Assembly: GCF_040802235.1 (NCBI RefSeq)
Contig: NC_133170.1
Span: forward strand, 9,129,001-9,193,000
Reading direction: 5' to 3'
Length of the DNA: 64,000 nt
Source of the DNA: Manis javanica
Lineage: Eukaryota > Chordata > Mammalia > Pholidota > Manidae
The notes beneath the pieces are model-generated. The model searched no databases. It saw only the letters and a list, made by a program, of their open reading frames with translations, and was not told where the DNA came from. The position numbers and the translations under genes are program-made. This document shows, one piece after another, positions 35,736 to 48,600 of this stretch (the stretch's first letter is position 1; every line of letters begins with the position of its first letter).

Positions 35736-38700
35736 TTTCTGGAAACCGGGGAACCGAGCTGAATCAGCTACTGCTTTCAAAGCCATTCGGGGTGATGGCC
35801 ACTCACCTAATTCATTCCCTCCTCTGCCTACGGCAGGGATGACAGACAGACTTCCCCTCACTCTGGCAGATGGGTAATGGACGCCCGGAAGCACTGATGA
35901 CATGGGTTCTGAGACCCAATTCCCGGCACAGAGGAAAGGCGTGCCGCTCACTCATACTGCCACCTTGAAAGAATCATAGCACAGGTGTCATACTGCCCAT
36001 CCCTGGTCTAGCAGAAGGGCATCCAACAGCTCTCCCATGTTCCCTTTCTGATGCTCTGCTGCCTTTCAGGTGCTCTGCGTTAAGCCACTGCTCATTAAAT
36101 GCTGAAGGCCAAGGTCTTCCCACTCGACTTACCTGTGCAGCCAAACAAGCGGGGTCATGACTTTACCTGGAAATCTGAAAACATGGCATCCACAACGCTC
36201 AGTAAGAGTTTATGCAAAGAGAGCCGGCATTTACTTGATTACCTCCTTTGTGGAGAAGAGCTTGGCCCATCTCAAGGACAACTCTAATTGATACCTAAGG
36301 CATCTGGAATTACTTGGGGTTTTGGTTCCGCCCCCCAAAAAATGGCGGAGTTAAATTCTCTTTGGTATCCATGGCTAACCTTAATCTACTCATTTCTTAC
36401 TAGCATGCACCACCTTCTCAGTACTTCACAGTTATGACTTAACCAATACTGTTGAAATTATCAACTCTTACTCTTCATCTGAAAAACTTCTAAAGGATGC
36501 TGAGGAGAGAGGCCTTTGAGGCAAAGGGTGTGGAGAAGAAAGCCAGCAAGAATGACAGAAGGAGCCAAGCTCTGTCGGTTCACACACCCAGGACCCATTC
36601 TCTGCCGTGACACCGTTGCCAATTCAATTGGCTGCTTCTGGCACAGTGGCTACCCCTGGGAGCCCCCCCACGCAATAACTCCCTTTTCCATGGTGGGGGC
36701 TTGGTGCCCCTCAGAAGCACTTCAGAAAAGAAGGATAAAGCACTTAGAAAAAGGAAGAAGATGAAGGAATACTGTCAAAGAGCAAAGTCCTAGGGGCTGA
36801 GATTTTTCAAAGTCCTGCCTGCATCATAGGTAGAATCTTCAATATAATATTGGCGCCAACAAAAGAACGGAGCTAAGTTAAAATCAGCCTCAAAATGTCA
36901 CCACAGCTGATGGGCACAGCAGTAAGGATGGAATCCCAGACCCAGAGCCATTCCTACTGCTAAATCCACCCCCGCCCGAGCAGGGCTGGCAGCCCCGAGG
37001 AACAAAACCTTGTTAAAAGTCTGTGTATCGCAGAGAGATCTATAATATGCCAGCACACACACACACGTGCACATATACACACACAGCAAACCTGGTTTAT
37101 AAAAACGGCTTTGTGGATCGCAGTGTGCCTTCCCTTGGTCCAAGAATCTAATTGTCGGCATTGGGAAAACAGACCCGAAGAATGTAATCAGGAAGAGAAC
37201 TGGTTGGTAGGAGTGATACTGCGTTATATGGGATGTGGTTATTTGTAAGCTAAGGCCCATTTGTTTGTCCAGAACTAATCTAACTTGCTAGAATCTTCTG
37301 AATATCCAAGGGGACGCCTTAAGAGAAGTGCTGTAGCAACGAAAGTTAACACTATCTAAAATAAATTAGATTTTTTACTATATGTAATGAAATTAAAGGT
37401 CACTGGATATTCAATTCTATAATGTATATAAATTATATAAATCTCTTATTAAAGTACCATCCCCAAGAATATTTCAGTTCAGAATTTAAATCAAAAAAAG
37501 GCTTGCATTTGAAAACAAATGGAGACAGCTTAGAAACTGGTAAGTAGTGCTGTTAAGTAGACGCTGGTAAGATTATTTGGTGACCTGACACAAAGAGCTG
37601 TCTCTTGTCCACAAAAAGGGCTTACCTCATTTTACCTAATAGAAGTATTCCTGAAAATTGTGCAAATAGAGTTTGTACAACCAGACCCTTATTTTAAATA
37701 TACCAAGAGGCCATGGTTGTAAAGAACACCGGCCTTGATAAACTGAAGAACTGCTGAAGCGGTCAGCAGCCCCCTGCTACACCAGCACCTGGGGCGCACC
37801 CTGGAGGCGCGTGGTCAGTGCCTGCTGAATGCGTGAAATGTGCTGTGACAGTTTCTGTTTTTCTATGGGACTTTCTTAAAGTGAGGCACACTGTGACCGG
37901 AATGTTAGAACAGAAAGATGGAATCCAGCTCCCAGTCGAAGTGATTCCATTACAAAAGATCAGAGAATTTCTGAAAGTGTTTTTCAATCACAGTAAAATT
38001 GCTATAAATATGTGTATGTATTTTTAAAGAAAAGCTGATCTATGATTGATTATTGTTCACTGACTTACTAAAACCAAACAACTGCTTGAGCTGGGTTCCA
38101 TTTGCTTTAACAACCAAGGCAACCGTGTCTAATATCAGAAATACCACCAGAGGCTCTGCCACTTCTACAGAAACTTCTTCTCCCTTCTCCAGCTCAGATG
38201 TTTCACAACTATCCTCACCCTACCCCCACAAAAGCAGAACAGTCATTAAAAGGCTGATATTAAATTGGAAAGATGCTTGATCTAAATATGATAAAGTTTT
38301 TTCTTGAATCTTAAAAAAAGAACTAAGTCAAGTACATTAAAAAAAATTAACTCTTAAAGGCAATTCTTATTTGGTGCTTCCTTCCCTTCCATTTAAATTT
38401 AAGACTCAGTTTAAAAAATATATATACATATATCCATCCTTTTAAACAATATATCTTTTCTTTTAAACAAAGAATGCTTAGCAATGCAACTTCTATGACC
38501 ACATAAGTCTGCCATCTGCCACATAAAGGAAATATGAAGTTTTATCTGCCTATTTACTCAATCAATACTCATGATTAAAAAGAAAGACTGGACAATAGCT
38601 GAGAATGTTTGTATGCAAGTTTTGGGAAGGACTGGATGCTTGCAAGGATTCCCTGTAAGGTGCCATCATTCTAAGTTTCCTGTAAAGTAATGTGCAAATA

Positions 38701-39214
38701 AAATATCTGAACACAGAACTCTATTTTAAACACACTAGAAGTATATAGGGGGAAAGAAGGGAAGGATGAAAGTATTAATATAAATGTTGGTCATGTAAAT
38801 TAATAACCCCCCAAAAATTCTCTTAATATGTTAATATTTCAAGTGACCTAAATGAAACAGATTTTAAAATCACCTTTACCATTCCTGCCAATTTTTGACT
38901 TTGGCCCTTTACACAATGAATCTTCTTTTTGATGATCAGTTTCAGTCATTGACCCAAGGGCATCATATTTGGATGAAAACATGATCATGGATTTGCTCCC
39001 GTCATTTAAAAATCAATTAATTAAAAAAATAATAAAGTTGGTCTCTTTGCTCCACAGCTTTCACGTCATTAGTCCAAGTAGGTTTACCTACAGCTGCCAT
39101 ACATGTGACCTTTCGTCCATGTTTTCCCTTTAGAAATGAGTCTCTCTTGAAGTGGGACACTACATTTTTCTTTGTCTTGAGCCAGGTTTCTCTTAAAATA
39201 CTCAGTCAATTCAA

Positions 39215-39666
39215 TCATGTTTCTGCTTTATTGGGCAGATAAAGGGAGGAAACCAGCAAGTTGTGTCCAAAGGCTGGGAAACGCCTAAACGCTTCCCAAC
39301 TATCTGAAAAGATGTTATACTTGAGGAATACTCGGTGCTCCAAGCTGGTTGACAGGGTCACGTCCCTGCTCATGATGTAGATGCCGTCATTATGAAGCGC
39401 GCAAGTCAGGTTCAGACCCGATTTGGACGTGTTCTCCTTGAGGTAGAGCCACTGCCGCGCGGCCGTGTCGTAGGACTGCACAGTGAGCATGTCCTCGCTC
39501 TGGCTGCTCCGCCGGCTGGGCCCCAGTTCATGGAGACACCCCCCCACGATGTAGATGGTCTCCTCCACAGACACCATCTGCTGCTTGCGAATGTGGACAT
39601 CACATGTTTCAAAGAGTGTCCAAATGTCAGAAGAGGGGCAGTACTGCAGAATGTCCATGTTCCGGT
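39215..39666 (-). CDS. KLHL42: KLHL42 coding exon 3 (C-terminal Kelch blades and stop)
   Basis: Acceptor TTTCAG precedes 39666. The exon completes Asp, then encodes 149 residues (DRNMDILQY to LPNKAET) and TGA at 39217-39215. It includes the IVGG blade motif and an RRSSQSED segment. The codons for Asn-Lys at 39232-39227 happen to spell AATAAA, 9 nt before the stop codon (see findings). Confidence 0.96.
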
Positions 39667-42600
39667 CTGAAACGAAGAAAGAAGCTAAATGATGGTGGGC
39701 CCATGAGTACCGCCACTGGCGAGGCTGTATATACATGTCTACTACTTCCTCCTGGATAATTTGCTAACCCAGAAGCGAAGCTGTTTGAGAATAGCTGAGG
39801 CTGGGAGGACATGGATTTAGAATCACCTCCACTCACCTTGCATTCAGGCACGCCAGCTCCCTGGGTAAAGCCAGAGAGGTGAACAGCTGTGATTTGAACA
39901 CATCCCCTCCTCCCTGGTACCCTGACACCTTTTAGAGCCACCAGTGAAAAGAATCAGAGCCTCAGAACCCTCATCAATGTTCACAAAATTACTAACAACT
40001 TAATACAGATAACAGGCTGAGCCCCAGGAGGACCTACTCTCGACAGAGGATTCTAGAAACAAGACAAATGAGCTAAACGGGCTCTTCAGAGGCCGCCTAA
40101 AGGAAATGACACAAAGTTGCAGGTCAGAAAAAATACTAGAAAACCTCACCTCTGGCCTCCAAGCCATGGAATCACTGGATGAATCTGTTTCCCAAGTGTA
40201 ACACCAGAGACACACTAATAAAGGCCCTTCCCTCTTCCCCTGCCCATTTCACAAGAGACGGTTAGTTACGGAGTGGATAAAATCAGACAGCAGATGAAAG
40301 AGTGCTCTGACATTATTTCAAATATATAGCTGTTTTAAGGAAAAATATTGCCTAGTCTGTTATTGAAAAATGTTTGGGAAATTTAAAGTATCCAGTTTTA
40401 TGTTTCTTTTCTTTAATTGTTCTTTCTTTCCCTTTCTTTTACTCCTCACAGAAAGAATAAATGGAATACTTTAGCCTCAGCAGGGAAAAAAAAAAATGTT
40501 CTGAGTAATCAGAAAGAATGAACTTTCTGTCTGCTGTTGTTTTTTAAACAAACAACAAAATCCATCAGTGTAAGCGCTCAGCTTGGGAACAGACACACAA
40601 GCACAGTGTGGGGCGCTGGGATGGCTGCGGAAGCTGGAATCCGCTCCTTCTCCTGAGACAGAAGGACCCGCCCCTAGTGAACGAGGACCAAGGAGCCCAC
40701 CAATGTTCCTGGTCCCTGCTGAGAAGGCACAGAAGGTAACAGGGGCCGAATCCTGTGTGTGCACATGTCCCCAAGTGTGCAACTGTCCTTCTACTTTCCA
40801 CCTACACTAATGCTCCCTCAAGATATATATTTTTTATAGCTATTGTGATTAAGCTCATGCAGGAGACAGCCCAAGGGAGTTGCGGTACACATCTAGTAAA
40901 AAATGCTCCTTAGTAACCTGGCTTCCCACCACACGAATAAAGGACTTATTCTAGTGAAGCTTCAGTGTACTTCTCAGTTCCAAAGTCTGAAGGTCCTTCC
41001 AGGTCTTCTGTGGATGTTTTCTCTCCCCATCCAGCAAGAGCTCAGACCATGATGAGGTGGTTTGAGTTGGTTGGAACGACCTTTTCGCTTTTACATTTAA
41101 AGTTGATTCTGAAGTTTAACAAATCGCCCTTCTTCCCTTTAGTGGTTGCTATTATCTTCGATTGGATTTCTTATAATTTTGTCAGTGCCAGCCAAAGAAT
41201 TAAAATAATGGAGGAGCTATCATTAAAATCATGACCTATAACTTACTGAATTTTAAGTCTTAACTAAGAAGACAGCAGGCTAAGAACTCACTTTTAAGTC
41301 CTGAATTTTTTTTTCATGACAATTAGGATTACTTGTTTCAAACACAGAGAACCATTTGGAAGCGCTGATTCCTGGAAGAGCCAAAACAGGGGTGGAGGGA
41401 GCTTCAGGGTACAAGGTACTGTCCTGCCCTCTCACTTTAGAAAACCCATTTTCAACCCTCACACAAACATGCATCCATCCACATCACCAGCCATCCCATT
41501 GTGGGCTTTTGGCTTGCGGATCCGGGGCAGGAATCACGGTGGGTGGCCCGGGTGCAGAAGGCACATTAGCAGTGGCTTGGGAGACTAGAGAACACACAAA
41601 CAACGGTTTTCCAGGTCAAATCTAAAGAACATTGGCTCTGCCAGGGTCATGGAAAAATGAGGAAATCTACCCCCAGAGTACTCTTCAGGGCACAGGGCTG
41701 CCTGGCAGTGATTCCCAGCTCCTGGTCAGAAGAGAAGCCAAGGGGTGTGTGCAGAATTCTGTCAGCCCACGGGGTACGTTCTGCATGGAATCAGGATTCT
41801 TAGAAGTGTTCAAAAGTAAATGCATTTGCTGCTTTAGGAGAAAAGACACACAGAGGCACATATGCATGCATGCAGGGGAATTCTCTGGAGGCTACGGTTT
41901 AGATAAACATACAAAGTTGACCAATTATCTTCAATGGAGGGTCACTAGGGAGGGACATCAGGCAAAGCAACCCAAGTGGTGAAAACTTGGAGTGGGAAAA
42001 AGAGCTCACCTCCCCAGCACGCCTCTCTTCTTCATGGCCTCTCCTTAAGTGCATAAATAAACACACCACTTGTCTGACTCGAATGGTGGCACCCCAAAAG
42101 ATATGTCCACCTCCTATCCCCAGAACCTTCAAACGGGACCTTATTTGGAAAAAGTCTTTGCAGATATGATTAAGTTATGGGTCTCATGCTGAGGCCATCC
42201 TGGATTATCCAGATTAGCTCTAAACCAATGAGAAGCATGTTCTTATAAGAGACAGAAGAGGCAAAGACAGGACACACACAGGAAAAGGCATGTGGACACG
42301 GACGCAGAGACTGCAGCCACGCAGCCTCCAGTCCAGGGACCCCAGAGTCACCGGGGCTGGAAGCGGCCAGGAGAGTCTCCCCGGGGCCTTCAGAGCAGGG
42401 TCGACCTGTCCACACCTAGAATTCCGACTTCCAGTCCCCAGAAACATGAGAGAATGCATTTCCGCTGTTTTAGGCCACTAAGTGTGTAGAGGTTTAAATC
42501 AGCCGCAAGAAACTAAAGCCACCGCCCATCATCCTCCCCACCAAATAACTGTTGTCAAACACACACACAGTAATCAGATGTTCACAGAACACCTTACATT

Positions 42601-45600
42601 TAACTTCTTCCTCTACCATTAATGCCCCAAACAAGACATGTTTGGTGAGGGTGAAAAGAATTTCTGCTGCTGACACTACACTAGCACATGGCTTCTGCCC
42701 TTTACAAAGTCATGCACGGCTCCATGCAGCCCAGTGGGCCCGTCAGCATCCGTCTCCACGCTTACGTTCAGACAGGGCTGGAGAACTCTGTCCTGCTCAC
42801 TCGTGCCATTGTGGCTGTGCCTCCTTACGGTCCAGCTATACCTTTTCTATAAATTCTGGGCATTATGCAGTCAGACCGAATGAAAAAAATACATACTTGG
42901 CCAAGAGATAACTGAGAAACAATGGTTTCCAGCGGGGGAGAGGACGGGAAAGGCACCCTCCTCGTTGGAGGCGCACCACTGCCCTTCTCACCGCAAGGAA
43001 GCGGCTTCCTACTGCTACCACGAGCAACGCTTCTGCCGAGAACGATGGTGTACACCCTGCTGCAGAAACTTTCTTTTTCCAAATTACTAGCTATAAAATG
43101 CCCACCGAAGGGGAGAGAAGTGGAAAGAGTGAAACCAAAGACCCGCAAGGACGCCCTGGCACTAATCGCACTGTGCTGGATGGGAGTGGATCGTGTGTTT
43201 GGGAGAAGAGTGGGAGTTACCAGGCCATGTCAGAAGAAGGCTGGCCACAGGCTGGTTTCCAGAGCAGAAGGAAAATACCTGTTTTCTTCACAGCTCCCTT
43301 GTCCCTACTCAATTTTAATGCCCACCCAAAGGCATCAAAGGCCCCTCCTGTCCAAACCGCCCCGTCCAGATATGTAAATATACAGCATGTAGGATGCTAA
43401 ATCACACTTGTGCGCAGCATCGGGTTTCCTCTAGCACCGCTGCCCTTCCCAGGCTGCTGAAGTTTACATTGCACAGGGCTGGAGAGCAGAAGAGGACCGC
43501 CTCCTTGGCCCACCCCCCGACTTACCTCTGGTGGTATATCCTCCGATGACATAAATTTTCCCCTTACACTCACACGCAGAGAACTCAGCCAGAGGATTCG
43601 GTAAGGGTGCCACAAAATTCCACGCATCCTGCTCAGGACTGTAACACTCAACATTAGAAACAGCCTGCCCACCAATGGCATAGAGCTTGGAATTCACAGC
43701 CACAAGTTTGAAGTTAGACCTGAAAGAGAGACACAAAGGCCACCACGTCAGTTCTTTCGATCATTAGGAAGTAAGACAATGAATGGCACAAGCCGCTAAA
43801 GCAGGGTGTGGAATCTGTTGGATATTTGAAGAAAATTAGCTCTACGAGTTGGGTGCCCTTCTGCCTAAGGGCAGAGGCACAACCAAATGGCATCTCAAAT
43901 TTCACTCTTATCCTTAAAAGTCCAGAGAATGGTGCATCCTCCAAACTTTGGCAACTGAAGATAAGCAACTCAATATATAAAGACTACTCTTGCTTAGCCT
44001 TATGCTAAGAACCGAAAACCATTTGTATCACTAAGCTCAGCACCTGTTTGGGGAGCAGCAGCAAGTGGTGAGGGAGAAGCATTCGTCCCCCCTCCCTTGT
44101 CTGTCTCTCCTGGAATGTTTCTCATTCTTCCTATCCAGTGGGTAAGCTCCTCTTAGGTACACAGTAGTGCTGCCTACGCAGACAGGCACATGCAAAGGTG
44201 GTTGCTAAGGGTGGTCCGGAGACCCCTTTACCGTGAGTGCACCAAGAGGGTCAGTCGCCCTCCCTCCACCCTGTAGGTTCCTTCACAGCACATAAGGTAG
44301 GGGGAGGTAAGCACTAAACTAATTAAAAATATTTTGACCCAGCATTCTTTGGGTAGTCCCATGTTAATGAATATTTCTATCAACAAGGCACACCTATCAT
44401 GATAAATTTAAAAAGAGACATACACTGGGTTTAAGCCCTATACTCAGTAATACAATCAAACACTGCTCATCAAGCATCAGACACTAAATCAAAGTCTCAT
44501 GACTTCTGAATTGAAAAGTAAGAAAAAGGTAATTTGTTTCAATGTAGCACACTGGGATTAATCGACTCTGGGAAGTCCAGGAAGGATAAACGTTTGGAAG
44601 TGCTGAATCAGTCCACTGTGATAACGCAACAGTCTCAAGGTCACAATAGGGTGACCGCAGCACCCAGAGCCCCCAGGCCTAGTCCCAGTTCTGCTGTTGA
44701 CTGGCTGGCTGACCCTGGCCCAACCAATCTGCCTCCCCTCCAGCCTGGGGATAATACCCATCCCAGGGCAGTTGAGACAATTAGAAGAGTTTATCAAGAG
44801 TACCACCCAGAGATAAGATACTACCATTATAATTTCTCCATTTTCTAATATTTGAAATAAAGAAGCTAGACCAAGAGAATTTAGAGGTTGCATCTAATGC
44901 CAACACAGTAACTTCTCCAAAAGTAACAATATCCTAAAAAAAAGAGGGGTAGATGCTACAAATGAGAAAGTATATAAGACGGTTGCCTAAGGAGCTCTGA
45001 ACCAGCAGTCCAGACCTTACCTCCCAGCACCTGCTTATAAACATAGATTCTTTATGGAGTAGGACATATGTGAGTAATAGCCACCTACTAAAAAATTAAG
45101 ATTTTTTTCAAGGTGCCTGGAATGTTCATATTTAAATGAACTTTAGTTTTGTTTTCTTTTTCAAATCAGAGAGTGAACAGAGTACCTTCATCGAGAAGTT
45201 CATATTGTCCATTAAACCCAGCCAGCCGTTCAATTTTTCATGCCAACAGCCTTCACCAGGGCGGCAGTTAGTGGGGGGTCTCTGGTACATGCTGCTTACC
45301 TTTCCTGCTGAAACGGTCCTTAAAATCTAACCATGGTGCCCTCTCTGTGTGTGCAAATTTGGGGAACCAAAGGAAATAAAATTTGCAAATGAGCACTAAA
45401 TTTTACCAGCCCACAATTTGTTTTTGCTCCCAAAAGGTACACAGATAGTAAATTTTGTAGGATCAAAACAGTTTTAATATTTATCCAGCATCATCATGTG
45501 TCCTAAGCAAACATGTAAGGGGCTTCCCACTGAGGCTCAATAGGCAGTTAAAAATAAACAGTTCCACCTCTCCAGACCCCAACATGCTCAAATGCACTTG

Positions 45601-48600
45601 CAGAGAAGACTTCTCAATACTGAGTTTAAGATGAAATTTCCACCCAAAAGCAGACCATTTAATAAAGAGGCCAATGCTAAGAACTGTGAGCCTAGGCTTG
45701 CACGGGGAGATCTCAGCTCTGCTACTCAGCAACCATGGGACCTTGGCTAAGCAACTGAATCTCAGTTCATCTGAGCCTCAGTTTCCCCACCTGTGAAGTA
45801 GGGAAAAGAAGAGCACAGTATCACACATGCGTAGTAAGAGATGAAGAACGCTTGCAGAAGGACGTCGCCAGAGGGAATGCTGTTCTGCTTGTCTTAAATC
45901 TACGTTTCTTAACTTCAAGAGGGTCGGTTTCTCATTTGTCAACTGCCACAGCCACTGGCCATAACATTAGTCTGGAATTGTGTACAAGTGCTCTCTCATC
46001 CTTAAATTCTCACAAAGTAGTGCCTTTTTTCCAACCTTCTGAAAATAACTCTTCTACTCTTCACCTCTTGAATGGTCAAGGAATGAATCCTAGCTATCAG
46101 TTATTTTAAAAAATGATTGTCTCTATGGTGTTTTCTCAGTATCAATCCCTCACATATCATCACATTCGGGAGGCAAAAAGAATATTTAAACCAAATAACA
46201 ATTTGCTATAGCTAGATAGTTGATATACCTGTAGGAAATGGAAATGAGATTCGAGGCCGATTTAATTTCTACTTCACTTAGAAGAAATAAAAAGCTCTTT
46301 AAATCCTTAAAAGCTAAGTCACATGAAACATGCTGATCAGCAATGCATAAATATCAGTGATTAATAATAGCCGTGTACAGCTGTAGGAAGGCAAGTTGAC
46401 AGAAGTCTTAGGGGCTTAGAATGCTGGCCTTGTGATTATGTACCAGTTAATTAAACTCACTAAGCCTCAGGCTCCCCTTTGGGAAAAACGGGCTAATAAA
46501 TAACACCTATCTTACAGAGATGCTGTGAGCATGAACTGGGAAATGACATCTACAGGTCCAGAGAGCTCCAGAAAACTAACTCGTTACAGCTACACAGAAA
46601 CATTTGCTATCACTAGAGTAAAAATTAAAGTGGAATGGCAATTTCTCAACCACCGGGAAGAGGATTGTAGCCTGTGTGGACCATCCAGGTCTTCTGTCCC
46701 CTCTTCCCCTCCTGCTGCCCACCTTCGGCCACTTCCCTACATATTAATCTCCCCTGGGGACCAGAGAGGGGAGAGAACAAAGGTTAGAAAACAGCAGTAG
46801 TTGTGGTTGCTACCTACTACCACCTCTGAGAAACTCCAGGGCATAAAGCAATCAAAGCTGTTGGCCAAAATTATATTGGGGGAGACAAAGAAACATACAG
46901 GTTTCTGTCCTTCACACTATTCTCAGGTTCCACTACATTAATCACAGAGGACAAAATCTCTCGAAGGTTCCATGACACTATAAATGCTCTGAAATGCTAA
47001 ACCGCTCACAGGCAAGGGGGCATCTAAGACTGACAACTGTAATTTCATCTAAGCCAGAAGACTCTTGTTTGTCACATGCTCTTCCAGCCTCGCTGTATTC
47101 ACACACACAACTCCAATTTCAGAGCAAAAGTGCAGGGCAAGGGAAGAGACAAGAACCAACATTACAGAGAAATTAAGGAACTGGCTGCTGCAACAGCGGC
47201 CTGTCCCTGCAAGTTATCGCTCATGAAGGTGAGAAGGGAAAACGAGCAATTTTGTGGGTGCACAAGCTTTCACTTGTGAGGAGTTATGTCCTGACAACTC
47301 CTTAGATAGAATCCACTTTCTGACCACTGGGAAGTGCTGCATACCTGGACTTCAAAGCATCCTCTCAAAGAGCGCTGTGTACCCACCTTGCCATTTTCAA
47401 GTATGTGGGTGCAGTACTAAACATTTCTTTTTCTCTTTTGATCCCCTGGTGGTCACAGAGCACCGTTTTCTCAAGGGTGCAAAGGGCTTTATGAAATCTC
47501 CCAATCCTACGGCTCCTGCCTGATCCTTGTTAGTTAAGATTCTGGGATTGTTGCACTGTTCCATCCCCAGGACAAGTGGGCTGCTCTGCACTGGTCCCCT
47601 TTGTTAAATAAAATGCTACACACACGTTGCAAAGGCAGTGGGCCAAGGCAGGTGTGAAATGCTACGTCACCAGAGACCAACACTTGCCTTTTCAACTCAA
47701 GGTTCTAAGTTTTCTCCAGTATTGCCTGACTCTGTGTTGGATTTATTATATAGGAACAATTCTCTTCTATGTTTCATTTCTACTTGTTTCACCACCTAAT
47801 TCAGTTATAAACTCCTTGAGGGCAGGAACCATGTCATCCTTGCTATTTAACCAACAGAGACTAGAAAACTGCTGGACACAAGGGCCGTGGGGAAGCTGAG
47901 GCACACATGACCCAAATGTGAAAAGCAGCATCATACCACAAAATATCTCTGCTCCCTGGAAGAAAATGATCTTTAAAAGGAAAATTTTAAAATCTGCATG
48001 AAGACAGTCACTGCAAGTCTAGGAGCCAAAACTTGTAAACATTCTAGATGGTTATATCTATTCCATGGATATTTACATTTTGGTCACTCTACTTGAGAAA
48101 TTTCCTTAACTTTCTGAGCCTCAGTTTCTGCCTCTGTAAAATGGGAACCTGCCTAACATCCTTGCGAAAACTAAGTGACAGTACATGCACGGTGGTAGGC
48201 AGAGCACCTAGTTCACAGGAAATGTTCAAGGAAATGTTACCCGTCATTATTTTTCAACTATTCTCAATGACCATAATGACTGTTACAAGATAAAAAAATA
48301 CTGTTACATTTTATATGACTATAAAGTTATGCCTTCATTTTCATTACAGCAATATAAATATATCCCACAATTCAAAAACACCCCAGATTTTCAGCATCTA
48401 TTATTTATCTGACACCCTGTTAGCAGTGTGAATACCCACAAGCTTTGAATAAGTAAGTGGCCCCAGTTAGAAGGGAGAGAAGCAAAATAAAATTTCAATT
48501 CCAGGACAGCAGTGTGCTAGGGAAGATCGGAGTTGGAATATTCAGCTCAGACGAAGGTTCAGGAAGGGATCCCCAGCTGAGACTATGTCAGATGTGAGTC

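Larger units (their letters stand above)
34605..39214 (-). other. KLHL42: KLHL42 3' untranslated region (3' end approximate)
   Basis: Downstream of the stop lies about 4.6 kb of AT-rich, repeat-poor sequence, apart from an L2-like patch near 35.65-35.73 kb. A minus-strand AATAAA occurs at 34629-34624 and is followed by GT-rich sequence resembling a downstream polyadenylation element. A second AATAAA lies at 35117-35112. The 3' end is inferred from these signals only; RNA data could move it. Confidence 0.4.
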
